DNA of 49,768 nucleotides from Paenibacillus bovis. GTDB taxonomy: Bacteria; Bacillota; Bacilli; Bacillales; Bacillaceae_C. Below are positions 30,362-42,940 of this stretch, piece after piece; position 1 is the first letter of the stretch, and every line of letters begins with the position of its first letter. The stretch lies in the NCBI GenBank assembly GCA_007679095.1, contig VEFU01000033.1, forward strand, positions 1 through 49,768, given 5' to 3'. The translations under genes and the position numbers were made by a program. Below the pieces are notes generated by a model. That model was not told where the DNA came from. It saw nothing but the letters and a program-made list of their open reading frames with translations, and did not search any database.

Positions 30362-31045
30362 TCACTTGAATATGTTAACTGTTTTTAACGCTTCTTTGAA
30401 ATCTTCGTATAGAGCATTTCCTACAATAATAACATCTGCGTGTTCGCTCATCTCTTTTGCTTGATCGACATTGCTTATACCGCCACCGTAAAATAACGTT
30501 GTGTTGGAAAGCGTGTTTTTCACTTGACCGACAAGCTGTGGATTTCCGTATGTGCCACTATATTCCATATAGAAAATTGGCATCTTAAACATTTTTTCCG
30601 CCATAAGTGCATAAGCAATGACATCATCATCATCCAAATTAGTATTAGCATTTGTTCGCTCTGCTACTTTGCAATGTTCATTTAATATACAATAACCTTC
30701 TATGATAATTTCATTCCAATCCATAATCTCTCCATAAGCTTTCACCGCTTGATGATGAAGTCCAGAATGATATTTTAAATCACGACTATTTAGTACGGAG
30801 GGAATGAAGTATAAATCAAATCCAGGTGTAATAGATTCCAGATTGCTCACTTCTAATACGCATGGAACTGTATATCTTCTAATTCTAGACATTAAGTTAA
30901 GAACTTTATCAAGTGTAACATTGTCTGTTCCACCGACAATAATAGCGTCCGTCCCTGATTCACAAATTTGTTCAAGCTCTGTGTCAGATATGTCCTTATC
31001 CGGATCAAGTTTAAATGCATGACGCCATTCTTTTATATCGTACAT
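30362..31045 (-). CDS. pcrB: Heptaprenylglyceryl phosphate synthase PcrB
   Basis: TIM-barrel prenyltransferase that joins heptaprenyl diphosphate to sn-glycerol-1-phosphate, giving archaea-like ether lipid precursors in Bacillales. The 227-residue protein (B. subtilis 228) starts MYDIKEWRHAFKLDPDK. It contains IIVGGTDNVT, YIEG-like IIEGYCILN, the MPIFYMEYSGTYG segment and the phosphate-binding LFYGGGI plus IIVGNALYEDF. The ATG at 31045 follows GGGAGAT; the frame is open 20 codons further but without support. First gene of pcrB-pcrA-ligA-camS. Confidence 0.93.
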   Translation of the reverse strand: MYDIKEWRHAFKLDPDKDISDTELEQICESGTDAIIVGGTDNVTLDKVLNLMSRIRRYTVPCVLEVSNLESITPGFDLYFIPSVLNSRDLKYHSGLHHQAVKAYGEIMDWNEIIIEGYCILNEHCKVAERTNANTNLDDDDVIAYALMAEKMFKMPIFYMEYSGTYGNPQLVGQVKNTLSNTTLFYGGGISNVDQAKEMSEHADVIIVGNALYEDFKEALKTVNIFK

Positions 31046-31143
31046 AAATCTCCCAATCCTCCAATCCTTATACCAAATTATATTATAACATTTTGGGCCA
31101 TACACTCCGAGTGAAATAGAAGAAAAGTTATTTTCATGTTGAT

Positions 31144-31268
31144 GATTGATTTACGCTACAGGTGGATTGCTTTCCGCAGGCATGGAAAAGCGTTAGGCTC
31201 CTGTCTATCTCATGCTACTAACGGCGGCACATTCCGCAGGAGTCTCGCCACCTTCCGCTCCAATCAAC
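31144..31268 (-). repeat. Dispersed Bacillaceae repeat, opposite orientation
   Basis: Read on the minus strand it begins GTTGATTGGAGCGGAAGGTG, passes GACTCCTGCGGAATG, GACAGGAGCC and CCTGCGGAAAGCAATCCACC, and ends TACGCTACAG-complementary TGTAGCGTAAATCAATC. It is related to 439-572 but diverged inside, with imperfect GTTGATT/AATCAAT ends. It lies between the pcrB promoter and the yerC terminator. Confidence 0.65.
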
Positions 31269-31314
31269 CTTAAAAAAAACATATGGTTATACTTTTATGT
31301 ATTTAAAAAAGTAA

Positions 31315-31362
31315 AACCTAGTATGAATCTTCACCATTTAGGTGTTGAATTCATACTAGGTT
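31315..31362 (-). terminator. Terminator of the yerA-yerB-yerC group
   Basis: AACCTAGTATGAA and TTCATACTAGGTT form a perfect 13-bp stem, followed on the minus strand by TTACTTTTTT. The 22-base loop holds a small second hairpin (CACC/GGTG). Confidence 0.85.
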
Positions 31363-31367
31363 CATCA

Positions 31368-31661
31368 TCATTTTTCTTTAATTCTATCTAGCACCATTTC
31401 GTACGTATCGTTACCAAAATTGAGGCAACGTTTTACGCGAGAAATGGTTGCTGTACTTGCACCAGTTTCTGTCTCGATTTTATGATATGTTTTCCCTTCT
31501 TTTAACATCCTTGCAACTTCTAAGCGTTGAGATAACGACTGGATTTCATTAATCGTACAAAGATCATCAAAGAAACGGTAACATTCCTCGATATCCTTCA
31601 AAGACAAAATTGCTGCAAATAACTGATCAAGCTCTCTACCTCTTAGTTTCTCAATTTGCAT
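31368..31661 (-). CDS. yerC: YerC/YecD family TrpR-like DNA-binding protein
   Basis: A 97-residue helical protein of the TrpR superfamily (YerC/YecD), role unknown but probably a small regulator. The TrpR-type helix-turn-helix is seen in LCTINEIQSLSQRLEVARML, then GKTYHKIETETGASTATISR. The ATG at 31661 (MQIEKLRGREL) follows AAAGGAGAT; a longer frame starts inside that site. It is 30 bp downstream of yerB, as in B. subtilis. Confidence 0.88.
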   Translation of the reverse strand: MQIEKLRGRELDQLFAAILSLKDIEECYRFFDDLCTINEIQSLSQRLEVARMLKEGKTYHKIETETGASTATISRVKRCLNFGNDTYEMVLDRIKEK

Positions 31662-31691
31662 ATCTATATCTCCTTTATTCAAACAAAGCTA

Positions 31692-32744
31692 TCATTGATA
31701 CGAAACGATATTCATATCTGGAACGACATTGAACCAAGTCTTTCCTGGTACTAGTTTTGCAGGTTGACCACCTTCATAAGGAACGAGACGACCACTTTCA
31801 TTCTTCCACTCTACTTCCTTGACCTTACCTTTTTGGAATAGCAGCGCTTTACCACCAGAAGATAAATCTATATCTCGTCTACCTTTAGAGTCAATAATTC
31901 GATGTGTCGTTTCTACTACGATTATATTATCAATTAATACAGGTATATTGGAATCTAGTTCTGCTGTTTTTACACCACCAGAGTAACGCTCATACTTTCC
32001 TGTTTGAGCATTAAACTTATACTCTGCGTTTAATTGATTATTATTAGAGCTATACTTGATTGTCAATTCTGCACCGTTTTCCCCTGTGAGGTTTGCTACA
32101 TCATCCTCTGAAAGAAACGCCATTGGTTTTGGAGCACCAGATAAACTAAATCCTTCATCATCTGCCCCTTTTTCTATGTTTTGGAACGTTATATAAGAAT
32201 TATGTGGGGCATTTCGGAATGAAGCTCGCTTGAATAAGCTGCCATCATAGCGTATCCCATTTAAATGATCATACTTACCTGAATTCAACATTTTTTTCGC
32301 TTCCGGACTATAACCATGGGCAATATATACACTATCATAGCCTTGAGAGATATCAATAAAATAGTCACGAGCACTACGAATTGGTCCGATATTCTCAGGA
32401 AGTTCACTTTGAAAAATCGCTAAAAATCTAGTAATTGATCCTTCTGCAAGAATTTCATATACAACATCTGCTTTGGACAAGCCCGTTTGTGGCCGTGCTG
32501 GTGGCTGATTACTGATCATTGCAGAGACTGCTCTTTGTGTCGATTCATCCTGCATACCAATACCTGTTAATGGAAATTGATATGGATCTGTTTCTACTAA
32601 CTCCTCATCCTCGTTATCTTTCTCCTCTGGAACAGGATTCTGGTTAGACCCATTGTCTTTTTCGCCTTCTTCAGAAGCATTACATGCAGCCAAAACGAAC
32701 AATAGTAACAAAATGAACATGAGCGGTATCTTCTTTTTCAACAA
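31692..32744 (-). CDS. yerB: DUF3048 lipoprotein YerB
   Basis: A 350-residue surface lipoprotein with DUF3048 domains, function unknown. The signal peptide ends LAAC (Cys21), followed by a low-complexity acidic linker (EEGEKDNGSNQNPVPEEKDN). The folded part has hallmark segments SNQPPARPQTGLSKADVVYE, FLAIFQSELPENIGPIRSAR and DNIIVVETTHRIID. ATG start. It lies between yerA and yerC, the conserved order. Confidence 0.88.
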   Translation of the reverse strand: MLKKKIPLMFILLLLFVLAACNASEEGEKDNGSNQNPVPEEKDNEDEELVETDPYQFPLTGIGMQDESTQRAVSAMISNQPPARPQTGLSKADVVYEILAEGSITRFLAIFQSELPENIGPIRSARDYFIDISQGYDSVYIAHGYSPEAKKMLNSGKYDHLNGIRYDGSLFKRASFRNAPHNSYITFQNIEKGADDEGFSLSGAPKPMAFLSEDDVANLTGENGAELTIKYSSNNNQLNAEYKFNAQTGKYERYSGGVKTAELDSNIPVLIDNIIVVETTHRIIDSKGRRDIDLSSGGKALLFQKGKVKEVEWKNESGRLVPYEGGQPAKLVPGKTWFNVVPDMNIVSYQ

Positions 32745-32788
32745 ATTACCATCTCCTAGACTATTCTTTAGAGTACCACTCTATCATT

Positions 32789-34531
32789 TTAACGCATTAA
32801 CGTCGGAAAAAGTACTGTTTTATTCATAACATCGTACATTCCTTGTTGTGTAATGCGAATATATGGGAGATGAGTGGCTGTAAAAAAGAGTAGAGAATAG
32901 ATAGGATCGCCAAAAGAATATCCTCTTTCTACTAGTAAATCTTTTAATCGTTGTTCCTCTACCATTAGATCTTCCATTTTCCGATCAGACATAATCCCTG
33001 CTAAAGGTAACGGAATTTCATGAATGACTTTTCCATTCTCCACTAACACAATCCCGCCACCGATTTCCTTCATACGATTAAATGCTGCCATCATGTCAGG
33101 TTTGCTCTTACCAATTAAAATAATATCGCCTGTATTTGAAAAAGAAGATGCAAATCCACTAACACCATTAGCAAAACCTTTTAATAATGTGTTGATCCGC
33201 CATTTTCCTTTTACGTCTAGTAACATAAAGAAATTTTCTTCACTTTCCGCAGGAAGAGTCTCTAATCCTAAGTCAATTTTGATAGAATATGGCTTTGTGA
33301 TAACAGCATTAACCATTTCAATTCCAAACGGCATAGAGAATTGCATATCTGATTGTTCAATATCCCAATCTAGTTGCAAAGGTTGTAATCCAAATTCACT
33401 CCAATTTACTTCATCATGTATCTCCAGCTCAATACCATCTTTTTTCACCCATTGCCCTTTTGCCAGTACGGAAATCGGAGTAGGATCTAGTTCATTAGAA
33501 AGAATATTAATATTTGCTATCCTACCTGTTGCGATCATCCCATGGTGATGTAGCAAGTTGTAATGACTAGCAATATTGTGAGTAGCCATTCTATACGCGT
33601 CTATTACGGGAACTCCGTTATCAATTGCAATGCGAATCAACTTATCCATGACCCCATCTTGATAAAAGCCTGGTGTAGAACCGTCCGTTGTATACATAAG
33701 TGAATCATACTGATCAATATTTAACTCCTGCATTTCTTGTAATAGTTTCGGTAAATCAGGACGAATAGAAGAATGTCTTAATGAAACAGTATATCCATGT
33801 ATTAATCTGTTATAGACTTCTTCTCCAGTCATCGCTTCGTGATCACTATCTACACCAAATAACTTCATTCTCGCTAATGTACGCTCAGAAGCGCCAGGTA
33901 AATGACCTTCTACCTTTTTGCCAAGTCGCTTCGTCTCCTGAATCCAATGAAGCATTAAATCATCACCATCTTGTAGCTTCGGCCAACCAGTAAGCTCCCC
34001 ACCTTGTACAACTTGATCATTTTCTAACCACGATTTGATATCTTCATTCGTAAAAATGACTTCTTCGCCTTTTAATTCTGTCTGTGAATCGTATCGACTC
34101 CACCAGTACATCGTAACTGGAGACTGATTAAGTTCATTTATTATAGAAAACGCTTTCTTTTTTTGTAGTTTTAAAAACAATACTAAGTTATCATTTATTA
34201 ATGTTGTTGTACCTGTTTGAGCAGCATAACGAGCAAATGATTGTGGATTATATAATTGAAACGGATGTACGTGAGGTTCGATATACCCGGGGACAAGTGT
34301 AAATCCGGAGCAATCGATAATCTCACTATTTTTAGTCTTCTCCGGCAACTCTTTACCAACATAAATGATCCGATCTTGATGTATCCATATATGAGCTGTT
34401 ATCCATTTACGCAACATAGTGTGTAAAAAGCGTGCATTTTTTAATATTATCGTAGGTGCTATTATCCCATTTATAATACTAACCTGTTCTCTTATTTCTT
34501 TATTTTTCCATCTATATTTTTGTTCTAACAT
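32789..34531 (-). CDS. yerA: Adenine deaminase-like amidohydrolase YerA
   Basis: A 580-residue amidohydrolase related to adenine deaminase (adenine to hypoxanthine); B. subtilis YerA is of equal length and its activity is uncertain. Metal-site motifs are visible: PGYIEPHVHPF (HxH), VEGHLPGASERTL (His), DSDHEAM and TTDGSTPGF (Asp). The C-terminal half has the adenine deaminase domain, with GGGIVLVENGKVIHEIPLPL. The ATG at 34531 follows AGGAGGA at 8 bases; an ATG two codons upstream touches that site. It lies just downstream of the pur operon, which suits a purine salvage role. Confidence 0.85.
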   Translation of the reverse strand: MLEQKYRWKNKEIREQVSIINGIIAPTIILKNARFLHTMLRKWITAHIWIHQDRIIYVGKELPEKTKNSEIIDCSGFTLVPGYIEPHVHPFQLYNPQSFARYAAQTGTTTLINDNLVLFLKLQKKKAFSIINELNQSPVTMYWWSRYDSQTELKGEEVIFTNEDIKSWLENDQVVQGGELTGWPKLQDGDDLMLHWIQETKRLGKKVEGHLPGASERTLARMKLFGVDSDHEAMTGEEVYNRLIHGYTVSLRHSSIRPDLPKLLQEMQELNIDQYDSLMYTTDGSTPGFYQDGVMDKLIRIAIDNGVPVIDAYRMATHNIASHYNLLHHHGMIATGRIANINILSNELDPTPISVLAKGQWVKKDGIELEIHDEVNWSEFGLQPLQLDWDIEQSDMQFSMPFGIEMVNAVITKPYSIKIDLGLETLPAESEENFFMLLDVKGKWRINTLLKGFANGVSGFASSFSNTGDIILIGKSKPDMMAAFNRMKEIGGGIVLVENGKVIHEIPLPLAGIMSDRKMEDLMVEEQRLKDLLVERGYSFGDPIYSLLFFTATHLPYIRITQQGMYDVMNKTVLFPTLMR

Positions 34532-34654
34532 ATACATTCCTCCTGGGAATATAACATTGGATAATATTATTTTAACATATCAAAAAATTTAACGCAGTAA
34601 AGTTTTACAGTGAATTATTAACAATTTGTGAAAACGTATCCATCCCAATAAAAT

Positions 34655-34688
34655 AAAGGGGTCAGACTTATCTAAGCCTGACCCCTTT
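34655..34688 (-). terminator. Terminator of the purine operon
   Basis: AAAGGGGTCAG and CTGACCCCTTT form a perfect 11-bp stem with a 12-base loop, 15 bases past the purD stop codon. The minus-strand side continues as ATTTTATT, a modest U tract. Confidence 0.82.
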
Positions 34689-34703
34689 CGTCGATACATG
34701 TCG

Positions 34704-35987
<1,284 letters not shown>

Positions 35988-36016
35988 CTAACTACGGCGC
36001 CTTCCGCTTTTCTTCC

Positions 36017-37549
36017 TTAATGTTTAAAGTGGCGAATTCCGGTGAATACCATTGCGATTCCGTTTTCGTCACATGCTTTGATCGATTCTTCATCACGTAT
36101 GGAGCCACCTGGTTGGATGATAGCCGTAATGCCAGCTTTAGCGGCAGCTTCTACTGTATCTCCCATTGGGAAGAAAGCATCGGAAGCTAGTACAGCACCT
36201 TTTGCACGCTCTCCAGCTTGTTCTAGTGCAATTTTTGCAGCGCCAACGCGATTCATTTGCCCAGCGCCAACACCAAGTGTCATATCATTTCCAGCGACTA
36301 CGATCGCATTTGATTTCACGTGTTTTACAACTTTCCAACCTAATTTTAATGCAGCAAGTTCTTCTTCAGTTGGTTGACGTTTTGTTGGAACAGTAATCTC
36401 CGCATCTTCGAAAGTATATGAATCTTGATCTTGTAGCAATAAGCCACCTTCAACAGATGTTAATACCTTTTCTTGCTTATTTTCTTTTTCAAAATCAATT
36501 GTTAATAATCTCAAATTCTTCTTGGCAGTTAAGATTGATAATGCTTCCTCAGTAAATGATGGTGCTATAACAATTTCTAAGAAAATTTCATGAAGTTGAC
36601 GAGCTGTATCTGCATCTACTTCACGATTGAATGCAACGATTCCCCCAAAAATGGAAGTGGAGTCTGCCTCATATGCCTTTTGGAATGCTTCATTGGCATT
36701 TGCACCAATTCCAACTCCACATGGGTTCATATGTTTAACCGCTACAGCAGCAGGTTCATCAAAATCTTTCACAATTTGTAATGCAGCATCCGCATCATGG
36801 ATGTTGTTGTAAGAAAGTTCTTTACCATGCAATTGTGTTGCATAGGCAATTGAAAACTCAGATCCAAGTGGACGCTTATAGAAAGCTGCTTGCTGATGCG
36901 GATTCTCTCCATAGCGTAAGTTTTGTTTTAACTCATATGTAAATGTCACACGTTCTGGCTGTTGTTCGCCAACTAATTCTGTCATGTATTCCGCAATTTG
37001 TGCATCATACGCTGCAGTATGACGGAAGACTTTTGCAGCAAGTTTGCGTTTCGTTTCCTTTGATACCTCACCATTTTCGCGAAGTTCCGAAAGTACACCT
37101 GCATAATCCACTGCATCGACAACTACTGTAAGATAATCGTGATTTTTTGCTGCAGCACGTAGCATAGATGGGCCACCAATATCTATATTCTCGATTGCAT
37201 CTTCAGGTGTTACATCTGGTTTCGCAATTGTTTGCTGGAACGGGTACAAATTAACACATACAAGATCAATTGGTTGAATACCTTGTTGTTGTAATTGCTC
37301 TAAATGACTTGCATCATCACGTTTAGCTAAAAGACCACCATGAATGTTCGGATGTAATGTTTTTACACGACCTTCCAATATTTCAGGAAAACCTGTAATT
37401 TCATCTACGCCAATAACAGGAACATTATTTTCTTCTAATGCTTTCTTTGTACCACCTGTTGATAAAATTTCAAATCCAAGGGTAACTAATTCTTTCGCAA
37501 AATCTACTACACCAGTTTTATCAGAAACACTTATTAACGCTCTTTTCAC
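36017..37549 (-). CDS. purH: Bifunctional AICAR transformylase/IMP cyclohydrolase PurH
   Basis: Last two steps to IMP: formylation of AICAR by 10-formyl-THF, then ring closure. The 510-residue protein has the N-terminal MGS-like cyclohydrolase domain ([36 protein letters not shown]). The C-terminal transformylase domain shows [26 protein letters not shown] and AQMNR-like [17 protein letters not shown] start behind AGGAGGGG. It lies between purN and purD. Confidence 0.95.
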   Translation of the reverse strand: MKRALISVSDKTGVVDFAKELVTLGFEILSTGGTKKALEENNVPVIGVDEITGFPEILEGRVKTLHPNIHGGLLAKRDDASHLEQLQQQGIQPIDLVCVNLYPFQQTIAKPDVTPEDAIENIDIGGPSMLRAAAKNHDYLTVVVDAVDYAGVLSELRENGEVSKETKRKLAAKVFRHTAAYDAQIAEYMTELVGEQQPERVTFTYELKQNLRYGENPHQQAAFYKRPLGSEFSIAYATQLHGKELSYNNIHDADAALQIVKDFDEPAAVAVKHMNPCGVGIGANANEAFQKAYEADSTSIFGGIVAFNREVDADTARQLHEIFLEIVIAPSFTEEALSILTAKKNLRLLTIDFEKENKQEKVLTSVEGGLLLQDQDSYTFEDAEITVPTKRQPTEEELAALKLGWKVVKHVKSNAIVVAGNDMTLGVGAGQMNRVGAAKIALEQAGERAKGAVLASDAFFPMGDTVEAAAKAGITAIIQPGGSIRDEESIKACDENGIAMVFTGIRHFKH

Positions 37550-37571
37550 GCTGTTCCCCTCCTACGACGAA

Positions 37572-38138
37572 TTATTTATTAAACAAAGATTCTAAAGTTT
37601 CGGGATAAAAAATATGCTCGATGGCATGAATTTTGTTTTCCACGTCTTCCATACTATCATTATCTGATAACTGTATTGCTCTTTGTGCAATAATAGGACC
37701 GGTATCCATTCCTGCATCTACATAATGAATCGTTACCCCAACTTCTTTTACTCCTGCTCTATATGCCTGACCAATAGCATCTTTTCCTGGAAAAGCTGGT
37801 AATAAAGATGGATGAATATTAATAATTCGATTTTGAAATACTGTAAGTAAAGTTGATCCTATTAATCTCATGTATCCTGCAAGAATAACATAATCTACTT
37901 CAAGTTCTTGAAGTTTGTTCATAATAATTGTTTCAAACTCTATTTTACTAGCATATTGTTTTGGATTAAATACAAATGTAGGTACAGATGCACGTTCTGC
38001 CTTCTCGATGACAGCTGCACCTGGCTTATCACAAACTAGTAGTTTTACCTCTACATTTAGCGAGCCAGCCTTTACTGCATCGATTAATGCTTGAAAATTA
38101 CTCCCTGTTCCGGAGGCAAATATGGCAATCTTTTTCAC
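37572..38138 (-). CDS. purN: Phosphoribosylglycinamide formyltransferase PurN
   Basis: Third step: transfers a formyl group from 10-formyl-THF to GAR. The 188-residue enzyme shows IAIFASGTGSNFQALIDAVK, the catalytic INIHPSLLPAFPG region (Asn-His) and GVTIHYVDAGMDTGPIIAQR with the conserved Asp. GTG start directly after the purM stop codon (TAAGTG), behind CGGAGGGAAGG inside purM. Confidence 0.95.
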   Translation of the reverse strand: MKKIAIFASGTGSNFQALIDAVKAGSLNVEVKLLVCDKPGAAVIEKAERASVPTFVFNPKQYASKIEFETIIMNKLQELEVDYVILAGYMRLIGSTLLTVFQNRIINIHPSLLPAFPGKDAIGQAYRAGVKEVGVTIHYVDAGMDTGPIIAQRAIQLSDNDSMEDVENKIHAIEHIFYPETLESLFNK

Positions 38139-39188
38139 TTACCTTCCCTCCGCCTGTTCTTCAAACACAACACCATCTCTGTTAGTGACAGAACCAATCA
38201 TATATGCTTTTTCACCTTGAGCTTCAAAGAATTGAACAATTTCATCCGCATCGCTAGCATTTACAGCAACGACAAAACCGATACCCATATTAAAGATATT
38301 AAACATCTCATGGCGATTCAGATTTCCATATTTCTCTAAAGCATGGAATATAGGTAAAATTTGCCACGAGCCTTGATTAATTTTTGCACCTAAACCTTCA
38401 GGAAGCATTCTTGGTATATTTTCAATAAAACCGCCTCCGGTAATATGTGACATCCCTTTAATTTCAAATGTCCTTAATGCTGCTAAAATAGATTTCACAT
38501 AAATCCTTGTCGGCTCTAGAAGTTCATCACCAAGTTTTCTTGATAGTTCTGGTAATTCTATATCCAAATCAAAACCTTGTTCTTCTAAGAAAATTTTTCG
38601 AACTAGAGAATATCCGTTACTATGAATTCCGCTCGAAGCTAGCCCGATTAACACATCACCAGCTTGAATAGTATCACCAGTAATTAATTGTGATTTCTCA
38701 CAAGCTCCAACGGAGAATCCTGCTAAATCATACTCATCTATATCATATAAGCCGGGCATTTCTGCTGTTTCGCCACCAATTAAGGCACAACCAGCTTGTT
38801 CGCAGCCATCTGCAATGCCACTCACTATTTGTTCAATTTTTGTCGGTACTGCTTTCCCAAGTGCAACATAATCAAGGAAATATAAAGGTTCTGCTCCTTG
38901 AACAACTATATCATTGACACACATTGCTACACAGTCTACGCCAATTGTGTCATGGCGATCTGTCATAAAGGCGAGCTTCAGCTTAGTACCAACACCATCT
39001 GTGCCCGAAACTAGTACTGGTTCTTTCAAGTTGAGAGCTGTTAAGTCAAAAATTCCACCAAAGCTACCAAGTTGCCCTAATACTCCTGGACGTAATGTCC
39101 GATTCGTATGCTTTTTTATTTTTTCGACCGCTTCATAACCAGCCTCGATATTAACTCCAGCACGTTCATATGCGTTCGCCATTTCCAT
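38139..39188 (-). CDS. purM: Phosphoribosylformylglycinamidine cyclo-ligase PurM
   Basis: Fifth step: ATP-dependent closure of FGAM to AIR. The 349-residue protein has [35 protein letters not shown] (ATP site), [26 protein letters not shown] and [13 protein letters not shown]. An AAAGGAG lies just upstream; two ATGs six bases apart are possible starts, and the first is given. A 123-bp gap to purF is the largest in the operon and shows nothing I can name. Confidence 0.95.
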   Translation of the reverse strand: MEMANAYERAGVNIEAGYEAVEKIKKHTNRTLRPGVLGQLGSFGGIFDLTALNLKEPVLVSGTDGVGTKLKLAFMTDRHDTIGVDCVAMCVNDIVVQGAEPLYFLDYVALGKAVPTKIEQIVSGIADGCEQAGCALIGGETAEMPGLYDIDEYDLAGFSVGACEKSQLITGDTIQAGDVLIGLASSGIHSNGYSLVRKIFLEEQGFDLDIELPELSRKLGDELLEPTRIYVKSILAALRTFEIKGMSHITGGGFIENIPRMLPEGLGAKINQGSWQILPIFHALEKYGNLNRHEMFNIFNMGIGFVVAVNASDADEIVQFFEAQGEKAYMIGSVTNRDGVVFEEQAEGR

Positions 39189-39311
39189 ATATCTCCTTTC
39201 GAAAGATACCTGTCATTTTTGCGTTTTTATAATAGGAATTATTTCCATAGGTAGAGAGTGGAGATCCGTAAAATGATTGTCATTCAATCATTGAATGGAT
39301 TCTCACCGTTC

Positions 39312-40733
39312 TTATCTGCTTAATTCCTTCTCATGTGGTAATAATGTATCTGAGAATATTTCCGTTGGGTATTCACCTGTGAAGCACGCCATACATTGAC
39401 CGCAGTTTTTCCCGTATCCTTGTCTGCCGATTGCATCTAATGTACCTTCAACACTAAGAAAAGTTAACGAGTCCGCACCAATGATTTTACAAATTTCCTC
39501 TACACTATGTTGAGACGCAATGAGTTCTTCATGTGTAGACGTATCAATTCCATAAAAACACGGACTTTTCATTGGTGGAGAACTGATACAAACGTGAACT
39601 TCTTTCGCACCAGCTTCTTTTAACATCGTGACAATCCGCTTGGAAGTCGTACCACGAACGATAGAATCATCCACCATAATGACACGTTTACCTTCTACGA
39701 CTTTGCGAACTGGTGAAAGCTTCATCTTCACTCCGCGTTCTCGTAGCTCTTGTGAAGGTTTTATAAATGTACGCCCTACATAACGATTTTTGATAAGACC
39801 CATTTCATATGGTAATCCTGCCTCTTCTGCGAAACCGATAGCTGAGGAAATACTGGAATCTGGTACCCCTGTTACAACATCTGCTTCTATATTAGCTTCA
39901 CGAGCTAGTACACGGCCGAGATTTTTTCTCGCAGAATGGACATTAATTCCCTGTATATCACTATCAGGACGAGAAAAATACACATACTCCATCGTACAAA
40001 TAGCATTCGAAGTGGAATACGAGAAAAATTCAGAGTGTAACCCATCATCATTAATAATGATTAATTCACCTGGCAAAACATCGCGAACAAACTCTGCACC
40101 GATAATATCAAATGCACATGTTTCAGATGCTACACAGTAAGAATCTCCAATTTTTCCGATTGATAAAGGACGTAGACCATTCGGATCTAATGCAATCAGT
40201 AATTCATTTTCTGTCATTAATAAAAAGGCATATGCACCTTTTAGCATCGTAAGTGCATTTTTTAATTGGTCCTTTAATGTAAGGAAGCCACTTCTTTTTA
40301 TTAAATGAGCCAACACTTCTGTATCTGAACTCGTTTGAAAAATACTACCTTGTGCTTCCAATTGATGTTTCAACGCATTGGCGTTAACGATATTGCCATT
40401 GTGAGCAAGTGCTAAACTACCATTTTGTGAGTTAAAGAGGAGAGGCTGAACATTAACTATTCCGCCTCCACCCGCTGTTGCGTAGCGAACATGACCGATA
40501 GCAGACTGACCATGAAGTTTTGAAATCATTTCCTCTGTAAAAACTTCTGTCACTAACCCCTCACCTTTTTGAGCTTGAAGTCTTTCACCGTCAGATACAA
40601 CAATTCCTGCCCCTTCTTGGCCACGATGTTGTAGACTATGAAGTCCATAATAGGTGATTTGTGCTGCCTCGGGATGACCCCAAATCCCAAACACGCCACA
40701 TTCTTCATTTAAACCTCTTATTTCAGCAAGCAT
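39312..40733 (-). CDS. purF: Amidophosphoribosyltransferase PurF
   Basis: First committed step: PRPP plus glutamine to phosphoribosylamine. The 473-residue Ntn hydrolase has an 11-residue propeptide ([11 protein letters not shown]) before the nucleophile Cys12 in CGVFGIWG. It then shows [16 protein letters not shown], the PRPP loop [20 protein letters not shown], and C-terminal cysteines ([13 protein letters not shown]) that fit the oxygen-sensitive Fe-S cluster of the Bacillus enzyme. ATG at 40733 follows GGAAGGGAG; it overlaps purL by 16 bases. Confidence 0.95.
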   Translation of the reverse strand: MLAEIRGLNEECGVFGIWGHPEAAQITYYGLHSLQHRGQEGAGIVVSDGERLQAQKGEGLVTEVFTEEMISKLHGQSAIGHVRYATAGGGGIVNVQPLLFNSQNGSLALAHNGNIVNANALKHQLEAQGSIFQTSSDTEVLAHLIKRSGFLTLKDQLKNALTMLKGAYAFLLMTENELLIALDPNGLRPLSIGKIGDSYCVASETCAFDIIGAEFVRDVLPGELIIINDDGLHSEFFSYSTSNAICTMEYVYFSRPDSDIQGINVHSARKNLGRVLAREANIEADVVTGVPDSSISSAIGFAEEAGLPYEMGLIKNRYVGRTFIKPSQELRERGVKMKLSPVRKVVEGKRVIMVDDSIVRGTTSKRIVTMLKEAGAKEVHVCISSPPMKSPCFYGIDTSTHEELIASQHSVEEICKIIGADSLTFLSVEGTLDAIGRQGYGKNCGQCMACFTGEYPTEIFSDTLLPHEKELSR

Positions 40734-42940
40734 GGGATGGCTCCCTTCCAAACTTTCTCACATTCATTTATTGGTGCATCAATTAATAGATTGCTATTAG
40801 TATCTTTGATTGTTAACTTTTCACTGTTCGTTACTTTTCCAATGAAGTATGCATCTTCCACAAGTGCCTCAAATTGCTCTTTGTTTTCTGCTTTGATTGA
40901 AACAATAAAACGAGATTGTGTTTCACTAAATAGTGCTACAGTAGGTTCACCTTCTAGTGTTATTTCTGCCCCTAAACCAGCAGTATTAAATAGTGATTCT
41001 GCTAATGCGATTGCTGTTCCACCTTCTGCAATATCATGTGCAGATGAAACAAGGCCCGATTTAATAGCGGATAATAATTGTTTCTGTCTTACAGCTTCTA
41101 CTTCTAAATCAATTGCAGGAGACTTACCAGTAATTTTGCCATTTTGTAATTTTTGAAGCTCACTACCACCAAATTCTGGTTTTGTTTCCCCAATGATATA
41201 TATTAAATCACCAACATTTTTGAAGCTTTGTGTTGTAATATGATCAAGATCTTCTACTAATCCAACCATACCAATAATAGGTGTAGGATAGATTGCTTCC
41301 CCTTTTGTTTCATTATAAAGGGAGACATTTCCACCAATAACTGGACTGTTTAGTGCGAGACAAGCTGCACTAATTCCATCTGCAGCCTTTTCGATTTGCC
41401 AAAAAATCTCTGGGTTTTCTGGGCTACCAAAATTAAGTCCATCTGTAATTGCTATCGGCTCTGCTCCAGAACAAACGACATTACGAGCTGCTTCAGCAAC
41501 TGCAATTTTCCCACCTGTTTCTGGATCTAAGTATATATAACGAGAGTTACAATCCGTTGTCATAGCTAATGCTTTTCTTGTTCCACGAATTCTTACAACT
41601 GCCGCGTCAGAACCAGGTGTAACCACTGTATTTGTACGAACTTGATAATCATATTGGTTATAAACCCATTCCTTGCTAGCGATCGTAGGCTGTGCTAATA
41701 ACTTCAACAATGTTTCCTTGTAATCTTCTACATTAGGAATCTCTGTTTCCATCGCTTGAAACTCACGGAAATATGCTGGTTCAGAAGAAGGTTTATAATA
41801 AACAGGAGCATCCTCTGCAAGTGCATCTGTAGGAACCTCTGCAACAACTTCTCCACGATGGATTAAGCGTAATTTCTTATCATCTGTTACTTTTCCAACT
41901 GCAACTGCTTCGAGACCATATTTGGAGAAAAGATCGATAATCTCTTGTTCTCTACCTTTTTTCACAACAATCAACATTCTTTCTTGTGATTCAGATAGCA
42001 TCATTTCGTAAGGTGTCATTCCTGTTTCACGTTGCGGAATATCATCCAGAATCATTTCAATACCTGAACCTGCTTTACTTGCCATCTCGGAAGAAGAGCT
42101 AACAAGACCGGCAGCACCCATATCTTGAATACCTACTAAAGCATCTGATTTCACAAGTTCTAAACATGCTTCTAGTAGAAGTTTTTCCATAAATGGATCT
42201 CCTACTTGAACAGCTGGACGGTTTTCATCTGATGTCTCACTTAATTCTTCTGAAGCAAACGTTGCTCCGTGTATACCATCTCTACCTGTTTTAGCACCAA
42301 CATACATAACTGTATTGCCGATACCTTTGGCCTGACCTTTTTGAATATCTTCGTGGTTAATTAATCCAACACACATTGCATTTACTAAAGGGTTACCATC
42401 ATAGCATGGATCAAATTGTATCTCGCCACCAACTGTAGGAATTCCAATACAATTTCCATAGCCTGCGATTCCAGCAACAACTTCTTTAAATAAATATTTC
42501 ACTCTCGGAGTCTCTAATTCTCCGAAACGTAACGAGTTAAGCATTGCAATCGGACGTGCCCCCATGGAAAACACATCGCGAATAATTCCACCAACACCAG
42601 TAGCTGCTCCTTGATATGGCTCAATTGCTGAAGGGTGGTTATGGCTTTCTATTTTAAAAACAACTGCCTGATTATCACCGATATCTACTATTCCTGCACC
42701 TTCACCAGGACCTTGTAGAACTCTTTCACCAGATGTAGGGAATTTCTTCAACACTGGCTTAGAGTTTTTATAACTACAGTGCTCTGACCACATAACAGAG
42801 AATAGACCAAGCTCTGTATAGTTTGGTAGCCTGCCTAATATATTTTCTATCATTGCAAATTCTTCATCTGTAACTCCCATTTGACGATAAACCTGTTCTT
42901 CTTTAATTTGGGATGGATTTGGTTCAAGCATTAACGACAT
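40718..42940 (-). CDS. purL: FGAM synthase large subunit PurL
   Basis: Fourth step: ATP-dependent amination of FGAR to FGAM, in complex with PurQ and PurS. The 740-residue small-type PurL shows [56 protein letters not shown] and [11 protein letters not shown]-like [18 protein letters not shown]. It overlaps purQ by 17 bases and purF by 16, keeping the subunits coupled. Confidence 0.95.
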   Translation of the reverse strand: MSLMLEPNPSQIKEEQVYRQMGVTDEEFAMIENILGRLPNYTELGLFSVMWSEHCSYKNSKPVLKKFPTSGERVLQGPGEGAGIVDIGDNQAVVFKIESHNHPSAIEPYQGAATGVGGIIRDVFSMGARPIAMLNSLRFGELETPRVKYLFKEVVAGIAGYGNCIGIPTVGGEIQFDPCYDGNPLVNAMCVGLINHEDIQKGQAKGIGNTVMYVGAKTGRDGIHGATFASEELSETSDENRPAVQVGDPFMEKLLLEACLELVKSDALVGIQDMGAAGLVSSSSEMASKAGSGIEMILDDIPQRETGMTPYEMMLSESQERMLIVVKKGREQEIIDLFSKYGLEAVAVGKVTDDKKLRLIHRGEVVAEVPTDALAEDAPVYYKPSSEPAYFREFQAMETEIPNVEDYKETLLKLLAQPTIASKEWVYNQYDYQVRTNTVVTPGSDAAVVRIRGTRKALAMTTDCNSRYIYLDPETGGKIAVAEAARNVVCSGAEPIAITDGLNFGSPENPEIFWQIEKAADGISAACLALNSPVIGGNVSLYNETKGEAIYPTPIIGMVGLVEDLDHITTQSFKNVGDLIYIIGETKPEFGGSELQKLQNGKITGKSPAIDLEVEAVRQKQLLSAIKSGLVSSAHDIAEGGTAIALAESLFNTAGLGAEITLEGEPTVALFSETQSRFIVSIKAENKEQFEALVEDAYFIGKVTNSEKLTIKDTNSNLLIDAPINECEKVWKGAIPCLLK

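Larger units (their letters stand above)
31046..31367. other. Intergenic region upstream of pcrB
   Basis: These 322 bases hold no gene. Next to pcrB lies an extended -10 box on the minus strand (TGTTATAAT, 31082-31090) as likely promoter, with no good -35. Bases 31144-31268 are a dispersed repeat, and 31315-31362 the yerC terminator. Confidence 0.6.

Noticed and set aside
39189-39311. Possible small gene or RNA in the 123-bp purF-purM gap
   Set aside because: No reading frame with a ribosome binding site. A short inverted repeat (ATTGAATGA-like) around 39280-39300 is too weak to call.
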